In this document: positions 11,847 through 23,330 of the stretch, piece by piece
Layout of the letters: every line of letters begins with the position of its first letter
Position numbering within the stretch: position 1 is the stretch's first letter
Origin: Conoideocrella luteorostrata
Taxonomy: Eukaryota; Ascomycota; Sordariomycetes; Hypocreales; Clavicipitaceae
Assembly (NCBI GenBank): GCA_032433595.1
Contig: JASWJB010000002.1
Location: 1-64,000, forward strand
Length of the DNA: 64,000 nucleotides
Direction: 5' to 3'
Position numbers and translations under genes: made by a program
The notes under the pieces: generated by a model
Databases searched by the model: none
Told to the model about the DNA's origin: nothing
The model's input: only the letters and a program-made list of their open reading frames with translations

Positions 11847-13025
11847 GGTGGGCGGCGGGTTTGGACTGGGGGCAGGATGTCGGCGCGCGCGCGGAGACGG
11901 TTGAGCTCAGGATTCGGTGGGCGGATGGGATTGAGCGGTCATGACAATATTGCCGTGAGCTCAGCCCGCAAGGGAGGAGATCCGGGAAGGCTTCAGGGTC
12001 GCCATGATGCTCTGTTGGATGTAGGGGGGAAAACGGGAGATGGGGATGTTGTCTAGCTTTCGGTTCCGGGGAGAAGTGGTTGATACAACACGTCCGTGGC
12101 AGTGCAGCTTTGCGGGTTTTGCTCTGCTCCTGCGTCGCGTGTCGAGTGTTTGGCGGTGCTACGGCGATACGGTGGGTATGCCTTGCTTGGCAGTGGCAGT
12201 GGCAGTGGCTGGCTCTTGGATTGTGGGCGTGACTTGGCACGGCTGGGCGTGCGGGATCGGTCCAGGGAGGGCACGGAGGACACGGCATGGGTCTGGAAAA
12301 TGCGCAGTCTCGCAGATGGTGTACTGCGAAAGGCACCTCAATTTTTGTGTGGGGTCGATCCCGCCATCTTTTGTCTGACGGGCACATGCGTTCTGGCCAG
12401 AATAGCTCACGTCTACGGAGTAGCTAAACCTGCTTTACGATCATTGCGGAGTGTAGCTCAGTATGGCAGTGGTGGTGGGGAGTGGGGTTGGCGCCCAGTT
12501 GGGCATGCCGTGAGCTGTGTGCAGTGTACGGAGTACTCCGTGTGTCGACGATCTACAACGTCGTCTTTTGACTGCACACCTGGCGACATAATAAGCCAGG
12601 ACTCTGTGCACTCTTTTGTTTCTGCCAACTATGGCGGGGCCACCGATTATCGAAAGGCGCTCAAAAAATATAGCGGTATTCTGCGTCTCGCGACATAAGT
12701 GCGCTCTCCTCGTAGGTCTACAATGGCGGTCGCCTGATCCTCTATAGATCTCCGAATATGGCCCGTCTTACCCTACAGCAGCAGCCATTGCTGCTACGCC
12801 AACCATGCTGAGTGAGATGCACCCGGCGAGGTACGTTTTATTATGCGGAATAAGCTCCACCCATATCCGAATGAAAACATCTCACCGACAGTCAGCTCAC
12901 TGCAGAGTGTAGGTTTATGGTTCATGACTTACCAGGCATTCGCTCGGTAATCGCTGTCAGGAGGACGAGTAAAAGCAACCATGCCTAGTTGCATTTACTG
13001 ATAGATGAAAAAGAGTACTATCAAG
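11847..13025. other. Intergenic region with palindromic TACGGAGTA motifs
   Basis: No gene with family signatures is visible, although G+C-rich open frames cross it on both strands. It contains TACGGAGTA at 12414-12422 and a longer perfect palindrome, ACGGAGTACTCCGT, at 12528-12541. The part next to 11847 should be the promoter of the CadD-like gene. Confidence 0.45.
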
Positions 13026-13678
13026 ACTAAAATCTCCCTTTTTGCTGTAACGACAGCACTTCGTTGGCCGTAGGGTCGTTTGGTGGTATCGGCTTTTCGA
13101 GAGCTTTTCGTCTTTTGTCGGATCAGACTCTGGTGCCCCGGTGGTGCCCCGATGGAGACTAGGTCGTAGAAGTGATGGACCCATCGTTCTCAATCATGAG
13201 GATTCGATCAGCTGCTTTTATGTATTCAACTAGCATATGTTAGTACATGTTTAATAGCAAAAGGAGATACGGGTTTGCGGCCGTACCGGAATCAGTAATA
13301 CGCCGGATAGAAGGAGTGGCACAAGTTGACGAACCCGTCGCATGTGTCACTGTATACACAATTCGATACGTAACAGACTGCTTCATTTCTGATTCTCGTA
13401 GCTGGTGAAGCTTGTCCGCTGGCAGAGATCCCGGTCCAATCATTTTAATGCTGTCGATTTGCGATAGGACGATCCAGGTTGCTGCGACTCGTTTTTTGAC
13501 TGTTTTATTCCAAGCCGTCCGAGCTGGGATCGTGCGCTTCCCAAGTACGTAGCTGGTGGCCGTTATGACTATAGATGTGTCAGTGGAATTTGGAATGAAG
13601 CATGAATTCGGTGTGGAACTTGCAGAACAATAACTCACTCGATGCGGGAATGACAATCAGAACTGTCGCTAGGCCCAT
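13026..13678 (-). pseudogene. Relic of an ABCC (MRP-type) ABC transporter
   Basis: Three spliceable pieces on the minus strand match parts of fungal ABCC multidrug transporters. The pieces 13678-13639 and 13568 downward (intron 13569-13638) encode TMD1 sequence: TAWNKTVKKRVAATW, then LSQIDSIKMIGPG and LHQLRESEMKQS, the conserved stretch between TMD1 helices. The frame then jumps within a few residues to TVTHAT. After a second intron ending near 13234 it reads VEYIKAADRILMIENDGSIT, the segment just after the H-loop of NBD1. Walker A, the signature motif and Walker B are all missing, so an internal deletion has fused TMD1 to the end of NBD1. In-frame stops follow. Neither TMD2 nor NBD2 is seen. 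Family assignment is from motif memory. Confidence 0.65.
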
Positions 13679-15281
13679 TTTTGTTGTCAGGCAATATACG
13701 CCTAGGCTAGATTTCAATCACACTGGCCCAAGTTCTATGAAATTGTAGGGGTAAACCCTTAGCAATACCGTCTATATCTGTGCTCATCAGGGTTAATGCA
13801 GCAGAGTCTTTCGCAACAGGCTGGTTTACGACAAGTTTTTTCTTCAATTCTGGGTAACCGGAACCCCACGAATCCGAGTGACTAGGCGATAGTTCATGTG
13901 ATTATAGTTGGCTGCGGTGATCTGCCCCCCTAAAAAAACAAAGTGAGCGAGCACTAGTGCCTCTGGATATAGATCGGTTTAATCATGCCGCTTTACCCAA
14001 GTAAATAAGCACTGCAGCACCAATAAGGCCATTTCTTATGTTGATTTGTGCATATTTATCTCCAAATGCACTCGACTATGCGCTTGATTAAGAATGGTTG
14101 ACTAAATGTAAATGCCGTGCTCAGCAGTCGGGGCATAACAACGCTGAAGAAAGGCCACCTCAGCGTTAGTAATAGAGATGCGATCAGTGAGTGTGGGGAG
14201 TTCTTATCTGGTTGCTTTTAGGAAATGGAGGTGCTTGGAAGCTTGCTGTTTCCGAGAGCGGCTGAAAATCGAGCTATTATTGCCTTAGAAGGCCCAGATA
14301 GACAGAGTATAAATTTCACAAGGAATGATGTGGCAGCATACCCTATCGACCCAGCCAACTCTCGGCCTCATCGTAATGCTCAAGCTCATACAGCGCCCTC
14401 GTGATGCGTCTCCGCAACGCACGCCTTCCGTGACCTCCGAATCAGAGATGTTGGTACAAGTGGTATTAACACATATGTGGGTGGCCGCACCGGGAACGCT
14501 GATAGCCTCTACAATGAGGTCCATCGATTGGTTCACGCAGAAGTTGCCCGGCCAGTAACGAAAACTAATTGTCTGTCGCGTAAATGGTGGATGCTGAGTG
14601 ATGCGCCACCGTCATCTGCGCGAGGACAATGGAGCAAAGCTGTGGTGAGGGCAGAATCCCTTTGTGAGCTCGTCCACGACGCAGGCGACTTCGGAGGGAA
14701 CACGGTGGGTGTGTTGGCATAGCTGGCAATGGGAATCTCCGTATATAGCTCGAAGTACCTCGCATATATGGTAAAAGATTAGGTGTTGTGGCTTCATTCG
14801 CGTCAAATTTAACAAAACTTGGGGGAAATGAATTGTGGATGTGTGCATTAAATCTTATGGCGACAATTGCAAAAATGTTCTCCCGTCTTGTTCTTGACGC
14901 TACCCTTGACCTGTGCTTATACTCTGTAGTTAGCCTGGGCAAACAAATAAACTAACACCAGGTGTGCCGCTATATATTATGGGTAGAGACGATGGCGAAT
15001 GCTGTTGGGGGGGCTAGAGGCTGAAGGACATCATAAATGGTCACTGGCCAATGGCCACAAGTCAAAGTGGGCTGGGCGGGACATCAAGATTGAAGAGTCT
15101 CGGTACAAAGCGAGGGCTGGAGAGACAGCTGCTCAGTTGGGACGAGAAGCTATATAAGTCACGTTGACTACGGAAGCCCTTACCACGTCACCGATGAATT
15201 AGTTCGAGCCCAGGACAAGACGGCGACAAATACCCAAGATGATTATATCTTATATAAAAGCTAGTATCCTACACAATAATT
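13679..15281. other. Gene-poor 1.6-kb stretch
   Basis: Short open frames occur near 14285-14740 on both strands, but none has a recognisable domain, convincing splice pattern or start context. I see no RNA gene. It lies downstream of the P450 gene. Confidence 0.35.
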
Positions 15282-17146
15282 CTACTGGAATTTAGTTTCA
15301 AGTTCTTTGGCAAGGCCTTCACGTTCACGAAAGATCAGGTTAGGCCCATCGTGCTCGGCCACAAAGATGTCACTGATCTCGTACTCCGGGACCTCCCTGC
15401 CCGCCTCTAAACGAAGCTTCTCGCCCAACTTCGATAGCTTTCCCGGCGCCTTCTCAAAGTCAAAGTACCACAAGACGCGGGCTACGACCAGGCTCAACTC
15501 CATCCATGCCATAGCTTGGCCGGCGCAGTTTCGGTCGCCGATCATGAACGGGATAAACGCTTTGCGCATCGCCACCCGGCTTGACTTCTTGTCCTCGGTG
15601 TCTGAATTTTTGTCGGGCTCCAGCCACCTCTCGGGTCGGTACGCAAAGGGATCTTCGAAGATATCTTGGTTGTGGAGGAGGGAATAAATGGGCACTGCAA
15701 CCTGAGTGCCGCGGGGCACGACGTGCCCGTCCACTATGAACAAGCCCTGGTCGGCTGGATCTTGTTCGCGCCAAGAAGGCAGCAGCACTGGGGCGGCACA
15801 GCGGAGAGCTTCTTCAATACAGGCCCGCAGGTACTTGCAGCCATTGAGCTGCGGCCCTGCCTTGATGTCGTCGCTACAGGCAAACGTGGTTCGTATCTCA
15901 TGCGCAAGAGTGCGATAGCAGTCCGGATACCTTGAGAGATAGAAGAATGTGGCGGAGATTGATGTTGCCGTAGACAGCCCGCCTGGAACGAATTGGTCAA
16001 TTAATAATGTTAAGGCATGCAAGTCTCAGATTACAGAAGAAAATAAGCCAGGGGCGGAAGCTCAACGGAATATGAGCGACCTACCTGCAGCAAGAAATGC
16101 AGTAGCCTCTGCCCACATCTCGCTTCGAAAGAGCTCCGAGTCGGCATTTACTTCTGTGGCAACTGAGTAAAAGTCATGCTGTGCATCTCTTCCTTGCGCC
16201 ATTCTTGCCTGAATAATCTTCTTCACAGCCATACCGAATTTCGTGGTCTTCTTCACTTGCAACACCATAATTGTCCGAGAAACATATCTCAAGATAGGAA
16301 ATGCCATGTTCACATTGATAAGCCTCATCCAAAAAATTAGGGTCTCGGTAATGAACCGGTATGTATCATTGGTTTGCAAATGAAGGCAATAGCCGAAACC
16401 AAGACTCGCGGCGATATCCATGGCTAGGTTCTGACTTAAGTTGGCAATGTTGACAGGCTTAAGAGACTGCGAAGCACCATAGAGCAGCTGTAAGAACTTT
16501 TCGACGCGTGTCGACATTGTTGATTCAAATATGCGCATGGAGCGCTCATTCAACACTGATCCGATGAGCTTTCGTTTTCTTTTGTGTACATCTTTGTCGA
16601 TGGTATTCTGAACACCACGCTGATTGGTTGACAGCGGCTGGTAGTGATATGGTGTCCCCTTTCTAAGCTTGGGGTTCAAGTAAATGTCTATACCAGGCTG
16701 TAAACACTTTTCAATGGCCGGAGTGACTGGAGAAAGTTTACCTTGCAAGGCGGCAATTGAATTGAATACAAGCCGATTTGGAGCCACGCGGACGACAGGA
16801 CCTATAACATCGTCAGTTGGCTGAGAATAGAGAGCCATGACGCCGAAGATACCGTATTTAAGAAAACTCTGATACGTGGAGGTGTGGATGGTCTTGCGAA
16901 GAGCCAAATAGCCGCCGTAGGCTTCTGTGAATCTTGCGAGCGGGGGGCCGGGATACTGCGCCAAAGGATGGAGAAAAACACAGTAACCGATATAAAATAG
17001 TGCCTGTGAATGGGTCGTCAGATGCGCTCCAAAATGTTGTTGGGGAGTTTTGAGAGAGAGAGAGAGAGAGAGAGAGCTCTTACAAGAGGCATAACAAAAT
17101 AGAGCAAGTAGGTGCCGGCAGCGGCGAAGACTGCAGATGCAGTCAT
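15282..17146 (-). CDS. Cytochrome P450 monooxygenase, membrane-anchored
   Basis: Haem-thiolate monooxygenase, presumably ER-anchored. Exons on the minus strand are 17146-17084, 17003-16085 and 15982-15282 with in-frame GT-AG introns, giving about 560 aa. The N-terminus (FAAAGTYLLYFVMPLALFYIG) is a membrane anchor followed by the Pro-rich hinge HPLAQYPGPPLA. The I-helix region reads AFLAAGGGLSTATS, so the usual acidic residue before the oxygen-binding Thr is replaced. ExxR is EEALR near residue 385, the PERF-like motif is YRPERW, and the haem loop FIPFMIGDRNCAGQAM places the Cys ligand near residue 480. ATG 17365 would add 73 residues with another hydrophobic stretch and cannot be excluded. 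The first intron contains a GA/CT microsatellite. Neighbours suggest a metabolic cluster; the substrate is unknown. Confidence 0.9.
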
Positions 17147-17447
17147 GTTGAGCAAAATAGCCTGGCTGCCTCTGGTTAATGGAAACAAGGACAGGAGACG
17201 GGAATTTAAGGGCGATATGCCGTGGACTGCGGCAATACTATAATTGAGGATTAGCGGAATTAGATCAAACAAAGGCTGGACCTCTTGGGGGAACTCTTGG
17301 GGGAGAAGCTTGAAATCGGGCTGATGGGAGAGAAAATGTTGGTCGTTGTAGAGGTGACGTTGCAATTCTGCCGTTGGTAGAGGCCGAGAGTCAACTGTGA
17401 TGAGTAAGTATTATCCCGGTCTGGTCCTGCTATCGCCTAGCTGTCTC

Positions 17448-17495
17448 TTGTCCACGCTACCTTGCTAAGAGCACCATGCAAGGTAGCGTGGACAA
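17448..17495. repeat. Perfect 18-bp inverted repeat with 12-nt loop
   Basis: TTGTCCACGCTACCTTGC at 17448-17465 is followed by a 12-base spacer and its exact reverse complement at 17478-17495. It lies about 300 bp upstream of the P450 start (about 80 bp upstream of the alternative start) and could form a cruciform or hairpin. It could be a regulatory site or the remnant of a small transposon. Confidence 0.8.
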
Positions 17496-18483
17496 TCTTA
17501 CGACATGTTAGACATTGAATGCATAGCCGAGTACCGTAGTATCGGTGACCATGGACGACGCCCAGAGAGCTTTTTTTTTAGAGCCGTAGAGCTAATTCCC
17601 GCACTCATGGATGACTGCAGCGTCTGTGGATGTTATTAGGGGATGTTGGGGGTACTCTGTCGATGTGGAGTTTGGATTGATGATGCGGGGTGTGGGCGGA
17701 GAAGGGGGCGAAGGGGTTTGAGGCTGAGGCCGCCCTGTAGTCAGAGTCACATCTCAATGCGCCTGCTCACTTCTACGGGATCCAAACCCTTATCCCTATC
17801 CGTAGTTAACTATAGTAAGCAAACTACAAGTAAGCGATCTTCGGTACGGACGGCCCAGCCGCGAATTGGAAGCGGGTTTAGGTGTAACCTGTATTGCCGT
17901 GACGGACTTTGCCTTGAGCCGTGTGGAGTAGGTCACTTGCTTCTGGGTGATATGATGATGCCGGGCTTCCATGCAATCCGCCGCCCCAACGGGACTTACT
18001 TGTAGGGTTGGATATAGCTAGACGCCTAGCAGCATTGCGCCTTCTATCCGCTTTTTTCGCCACATACAGGTACAATCAGGACTCTGTGACAGATAATCAG
18101 GCGTGTGTGATCTCATTAGCGATTGCTACCGTCGTTCAGGCATTATTCCAAAGACTAAGTTTACCAGAGCTGATAAAGCCTTCCAACGATGATATTCCAT
18201 TGTTGGTTGACCGTGCGACGGGAAGTGTGGGCCTGTATGTGTTGAGACGAGAATAGCTCCTGTCAGGATGATCAGTGCCGTAACTGGGTAGATGTGCTGA
18301 ATAATAGGGATGTTGGAGATACTGGAGATAATGGAGTTTAGAGAGTTCACGGAGATACGGAAGGAAGAAAGGTGCTATAAGTAGGAGGACTTCAGGGCTA
18401 TCAATGAAGGTCAGAACATCATCAATTCAATCATCAATTACATCCTTCTATTCCTATCAATTTCCACTGCCAACAAATTGTCC
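17496..18483. other. Gene-poor interval upstream of the trans-ER relic
   Basis: No supported coding sequence. Short frames around 17640-18350 lack recognisable motifs. The 5' part of the dehydrogenase pseudogene, which should lie here, is not detectable. Confidence 0.35.
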
Positions 18484-19255
18484 AAAGTGCTCATAACGCA
18501 ACAGTATGCTGTCCAGCTTGCGCAAAAAGCGGGACTTTTTGTCATCGCAACAGGAAGCAAGAAAAACCACGAGCTCTTAAAGAGCTTGGGTGCCGATGTG
18601 ACGGTGGACTGAGTTAGACTGTAGGTTGCACAGGGTTGCTGTGCAAGTGATCTAGATCAAATGCTTCAAATTGAATATATTCATAAGTCTCTGTTATCTA
18701 TGTAAGAAGAAGAAAACAAGTCAAGGTGGGAGGCACGATATCGTCGTATAAATATCGTGGCTGAAAGGTGACCACGTGACTCGCTCCATGCTCCTTAGTG
18801 TGCTTGGCGGCAGGATTCCAACATAGAAGAATTGACCAGGTCAAAAAGGCGGCAAGCAACAACCTAATCTAAGCATTTAATTGCATAAGCACGGTTGAGA
18901 CGACAAAAAACGCGGTGCAGGCGATATCAGCTAAGTGGGGACATATTATGTGTATCCTCCCCCGAAAATCCTATGAGGTGGGTGCCCCAGAGAATGTCAA
19001 GGTCGAGAGCACGCTAGCCTACACCGTCTTTGGAAAGCCGCTGAGCTATGAATGTTCGATAGCCTTGGAGACCGATCAGAAGACAGGGAGTTCTGGGAAA
19101 GATACCTGAAGCTTTTGCCGAAGTGGCTGGACAATGGCTATCTTAACCCGAATCCGCAGAAAGAACTTGGTAGGCTCGAGGATATCCCCAAGGGCTTCGA
19201 GCTACAGAAGAAGGGCGACGTAAGTGCGAGGAAACTCATGTACCGAATTGCTTAA
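18484..19255 (+). pseudogene. Zinc-type dehydrogenase/trans-enoyl reductase pseudogene split by an LTR
   Basis: Two stretches match the MDR dehydrogenase family used as stand-alone enoyl reductases or toxin-like oxidoreductases in fungi. Before the LTR, at 18484-18619, is cofactor-domain sequence YAVQLAQKAGLFVIATGSKK and LKSLGADVTVD. After the LTR, from 18824, come QVKKAASNNLI, a stop, then VQAISAKWGHIMCILPRK, VKVESTLAYTVFGKPLSYE and, after a frameshift, FWERYLKLLPKWLDNGYL and GFELQKKGDVSARKLMYRI, the usual C-terminal end. The Gly-rich nucleotide loop and the whole N-terminal catalytic domain are absent. At least two stops and one frameshift show it is dead. It probably once worked in the same pathway as the flanking P450 and oxygenase (inference). 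Confidence 0.75.
18620..18823 (-). mobile_element. Solo LTR (family 1), copy A
   Basis: A 204-bp element starting TGTAGGTTGCACAGGG and ending GGCAGGATTCCAACA on the plus strand. In its own orientation it runs TGTTGG...CTACA on the minus strand. The flanks are TAGAC and TAGAA, a 4/5 target duplication. It carries the family features: a G-box CACGTG inside GGTGACCACGTGAC and a TATA-like CGTATAAATATCG. It sits inside the dehydrogenase pseudogene. No internal retrotransposon sequence adjoins it. Confidence 0.85.
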
Positions 19256-20385
19256 GAACACTCGCTTCTGGTCTCTGAAAGCTAACAAGCAATTCTCTCC
19301 ATACCACGACATTGCTCCATAAATTCAAAGAGTTAAAATATGACAAATCTGCACCAAATATACCGCTGGAACAAGATGAAATTAAAATTATACATGCTCT
19401 AACGAGAGTGAGAAACACTTGACAGTTGACTCATAAATGAAAGCCATATCAATGTAGCAGGGGATGCCCGAATTTCATGCTTTGCGAGGTCTTGCATCGT
19501 CAACGTAGTCAATCAGTCGTCACACAGCTTCCACAAGCCCGCAATATTGATAAATGAACGTGAGACATTCACTCGACCTATTGATAGAGTTTTGTTTGCG
19601 CGCTATCGAACATCTATGACCGTCAAATATGCGCGATTTGATGAGCGCTACCAGCACGGTCCTGTTGCGTTATGTGCCTTTGCATAGATATGAGGTAAAG
19701 AATCAATTTACAACAGTGGAGATCGGCAGGAATAGATAGATTTGAATATGATGAAGAGCGTAAGCAGTGATATTGATAGTGATGATCTGAGTGATGAATC
19801 CCTCCTCTGAGGAGCACTGTAACCCTTCTATATAGTCCTTAGCGACCGGCACATTTCCCTGAATTTAGTGGCCTTAGGCCTACATTCCTTGGCATCATGC
19901 CACCTTCTTCCACTATCGTACGAATCTAGCTAATACGAGGCATCGGTCATTTCCGAAGGTGCCACTCTAATCTCAACAGGTCCATTCCAGACCACAAAAT
20001 AACTATCTCCGTAGGCTAGAAGGCGTGAGAAATTATATTACAGTGACTTGCTCAGCAAAACTTTTCAGGGCATGCATGCGAGGAGTACTTCAATCTTTAT
20101 TTTATACTGCAAGGCGGCAATAACAATCCAGGCATCGTGGTTGGACATATGAAACTAGGAGTGGGTGTCAAACTAGATCTGGAGCCTTAGGGCCGGCCAA
20201 GGACGAACATTTTATGGGCGTGCGTTGAGGTTGGATGAACCCTTTGACATGGAGCACGCGCGGCTCTCTATTCCCGAACGAATACGATTTGAATAATGCG
20301 TTCGACGGAAGCGGAGTTTTAAGCCATTTGCCTTAAATATATATATATATATATATTCACGTGTTGTTGCTCTTCGATCACGCGC
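19256..20385. other. AT-rich gene-poor stretch with TA microsatellite
   Basis: No coding sequence is supported. A pure (TA)n run lies at about 20337-20356, just 3' of the oxygenase stop, followed by TTCACGTG. Confidence 0.4.
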
Positions 20386-21960
20386 TCATTTGGTGACGAG
20401 CGGCTCTAGAGCGCCCCTCTTAGTGACCTCCACCTTTGAGATGTCTCTAACCAGGCTCTTCCTTGCAGACAAGTCTGCGGCATCTATCCAGTTACCATGT
20501 GTTTGAGCCTTAATATGCATGGGAAGCTGCACAATGGCAATGGGAGTTTCAAAATGTTTCGTGTCGAGAACCACTAGATCATTTCGGTTGGCCGCACGCC
20601 GCTCTACCATGGCCATGATCCAGCCATCACCGTCTGGTGCGTCGACATTTCGCGGGATGAAAATGGGTTCCTGAACCAAAGAGTCCCTTCCTGCGTAAAA
20701 CCATCGTGTTTTGTTCGTCTTGTGGCTGTGCATGGCAAGTCCGTTTAAGCCGTGAAAAATATTCTTGTCGCCGTCTGACTTTTCTGGAATGAAAACATTA
20801 AGGAATAAGTGGTCGTACCGCTGCGTCATGAACCGTTCGTCGATTCGCGGAAACTCCGAAGGTACGTCGAGTATGACAACAGGGTCGGGGATTTTGCTGC
20901 CGTTGGGTTGGTTTAGGTCGATTTCCCAGCGCACAAAGTCGGCTTTTGCATCTTCTGCCGGCATTCTTCCATCATCGGGTGGGAAAAAGGGAAATGCGTT
21001 ATCATGTACACGCGATGACTCCAAATACAGCTTCCCATCAGCGGCCTCCCATCCACCTGCGGTGTGTATCGGCATGCAATTCTTCCACGAGTACACTCTG
21101 TGCTCTCCAGGCTTCCATCCTGCTGGCACAACGGTGTGTGATCGGCGAGGAACGACAATAAAGGTAGCCGGAAGATTATAGTCCCAGGCCCAGTGATGTT
21201 TTCCCGCTTTCATCCGGGCTATATTCGCTTCAAAAGGCCAAAGGACCAGAACAAGCCAGTTAGTAGTGATGATGCAGTCATGAATAAACGCACACCATGG
21301 AGATTTAATCCATTGCTCATCGTGTTTCTTCCCATCTTTGTCTAGAGCATAAATGACAATATCCTTCGTAGCCAGCCCCTTTGCCTCGTAGCCAAAAACG
21401 ACCAGTTCATTCGTATATGGATCAACTTTGGGATGCGCCGTAAATGTCTTTGAAGAGATTTGATCTCCGAATGGATCGTAACACAGCGTATCCAAAGAGT
21501 CAGGGTCGATAGAGTAGGGCAAGGCCACTTCTTTCAGAGCAAGAAGGTGTTTGGACCAGTATACAAGATTCGTGTTTGCCGTCGAGTCAACAGCAGCCCG
21601 CACACAAGGATGGTGTGTAAATGGATTGCGATAGAGGCCAAAGAGGGCTTTCGATGCTTGTCGCTCCAGCTTGTAGCGTTCGGTTTCAATATATTTCATC
21701 TTCATGTCGACGCGTCCATTCCGGATACGGAACGCTGAAATACTGCCGTCTCCGTCAAGCGGGACATTCTTGGGGTTGGGTGGTACGAATGGGTCGGACA
21801 TGACTCGGTAGAAAGTACCATCGATCTCTTTGGGGATTTTTCCAAGAACAACCAAGTCACCTATCTCGCCTTCAATTCGGCATGGCAAGCTTGAGCCAGC
21901 TAGATCAAAGGCCACAGGCCACGTTGATGTTAGGCCCTCGTACTCAGCCAACTTTGCCAT
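20386..21960 (-). CDS. Carotenoid/lignostilbene cleavage oxygenase family protein
   Basis: Intronless 524-aa non-haem iron oxygenase of the RPE65/carotenoid cleavage family. These enzymes oxidatively split a double bond in carotenoids, apocarotenoids or stilbenes. The four expected iron-binding histidines can be placed at about H176 (FTAHPKVDP), H227 (AFIHDCIITTNW), H299 (CMPIHTAGGWEA) and H488 (IKAQTHGNWI). N-terminal family features include GKIPKEIDGTFYRVMSDP and VPLDGDGSISAFRIRNGRV. Length is normal and there is no signal peptide. The third histidine lacks the Asn usually found a few residues later, and the last motif is THGNW rather than the common FHGxW type, which suggests a divergent, more stilbene-oxygenase-like subgroup. 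The neighbours (P450, regulator, intradiol dioxygenase) fit a shared pathway. Confidence 0.9.
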   Translation of the reverse strand: MAKLAEYEGLTSTWPVAFDLAGSSLPCRIEGEIGDLVVLGKIPKEIDGTFYRVMSDPFVPPNPKNVPLDGDGSISAFRIRNGRVDMKMKYIETERYKLERQASKALFGLYRNPFTHHPCVRAAVDSTANTNLVYWSKHLLALKEVALPYSIDPDSLDTLCYDPFGDQISSKTFTAHPKVDPYTNELVVFGYEAKGLATKDIVIYALDKDGKKHDEQWIKSPWCAFIHDCIITTNWLVLVLWPFEANIARMKAGKHHWAWDYNLPATFIVVPRRSHTVVPAGWKPGEHRVYSWKNCMPIHTAGGWEAADGKLYLESSRVHDNAFPFFPPDDGRMPAEDAKADFVRWEIDLNQPNGSKIPDPVVILDVPSEFPRIDERFMTQRYDHLFLNVFIPEKSDGDKNIFHGLNGLAMHSHKTNKTRWFYAGRDSLVQEPIFIPRNVDAPDGDGWIMAMVERRAANRNDLVVLDTKHFETPIAIVQLPMHIKAQTHGNWIDAADLSARKSLVRDISKVEVTKRGALEPLVTK

Positions 21961-22921
21961 GATGAATTAAAACAATACACCTTTCGTGAGTAAAGTATAA
22001 AATTTTCAGATCGCCTCGTAGATTCTTGCCACGATAACCAAGGGCTTTGTCCATAATAAGTCAGGCTGAGGGTGTCTTTTATATTACTGGCAGACAAGTC
22101 TATGTGATATATTCTGCTCCAAACTGCTAAGATATAGCTGATAGTCGATTGGTCATAGGAAAATGGTTTTCGAGGGGGGGCTCCACCGTAACTCCAATTG
22201 TCGTAAGACGGGGCCGCTGAATTCGAAATATGCCCATCCCCGATCGGACAGTCTCCGCAACCGGTTATTTCCCACCCCCTCAATTCCCCGCCAAGCCCAG
22301 GGATCAATGTTATAGCAATTGAACTAACGATCCACAGATAAGGAAAAAGCCTCAGCGGTTGGTACCAAACGTAATATTCATAAATTTGAGGCAGTCTCTT
22401 AATCGGCAAGGTGGGCTTCGGATGCCCCGGATGGCCGGTTCAGCTTGCCATTAACATGTGCGATTGCTTTGTCAAGATGAGAAGGTAAATATCAAACCGG
22501 TTCGAGGGCTGCGAATGAAACTCCGAATCCCGAAGGTCGAGTTAGCGTCACCAATGTTAATTGATACTTTTTATGTGGACGTGCTACTATTGTGTTTTCT
22601 GTTTCCCACCCTAGAAACTCAAGCATTACGTATCGAATACACTTGTTTAGTTCTAGTTTGCCCTTTGTAATTTGTCAGCGAGTGTTTGTAGTGTATGCTT
22701 TGGCCGGTCTCATCACTTTTACTTAAAGTGTGCAGTTGCAATGTATCATGTGGGTCGGCTAACTGAAATACCAACACATTGCGACAAATCTCTCCTTATA
22801 TATTCAAATCAGATTTAACAGCGTGATGCGAATCTCTTCAATGTACCTGCCAGTTTAGCTTTTTAGCTCTTTCTCAGCGATATCATCCGCACCAGACACC
22901 AAAATACCTCACTGCCTCATC
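21961..22921. other. Upstream region of the cleavage oxygenase gene
   Basis: Presumed divergent regulatory space between the oxygenase and the SMP-30-like pseudogene. No gene or strong repeat is evident. Short GGCCGG and CTCCG blocks occur near 22160-22440, but I cannot assign a factor. Confidence 0.35.
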
Positions 22922-23132
22922 TATTAGTTCCCTGTGGGCACATGGATTGAGAACATTGCGGTTCGGTTAAATAGGAATCTCCTGCTCACTAGCCTTATGG
23001 TTAATTTAGACAGTAATAGTCCATAAATCACCAGACTTTTCAATCTCTGCGACATAATAAGCTTGTCGGAAATAGCTAAGATCTCTCACGATAAGTTGCC
23101 TTCTTGGCTAGTAATTTTACTGAAGCAGGCGG

Positions 23133-23330
23133 TGTTGGAATATCCCGTCAAGGTATGTGGGCAGGTCACGTGGCCACCCCAGCGCGCCTCTTTTATACGG
23201 CGCGCTCGGTGGCATTCCTCTTTCTCTTCTCCTTCTCTTAGAAGATAGTCACGAATGAATTGAATTGTTCTGCTTATTGTTTTGCTTCACCTTCTGGTAC
23301 CAGCTACTCCAAGCCCCTGTGCTTCCTACA
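23133..23330 (+). mobile_element. Solo LTR (family 1, diverged), copy B2
   Basis: A 198-bp element beginning TGTTGGAATATCCCGTCAAG and ending CCCTGTGCTTCCTACA, with GGCGG and GGAGG as flanks (4/5). It keeps the family landmarks GGTCACGTGGCCAC and TTTTATACGGCG but is more diverged than the other copies. It interrupts the SMP-30-like pseudogene. Confidence 0.7.

Noticed and set aside
11236..12387. 383-aa open frame antisense to the CadD-like gene
   Set aside because: His/Pro/Arg-rich composition without domains; it is the out-of-phase shadow of a G+C-rich membrane protein gene.
12096..12698. 200-aa open frame on the plus strand
   Set aside because: Low-complexity Gly/Ser/Val runs, no motif, crosses TACGGAGTA palindromes; looks non-coding.
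14285..14722. Cys-containing short frames as a possible small secreted protein
   Set aside because: No signal peptide, open in several phases on both strands, no splice support.
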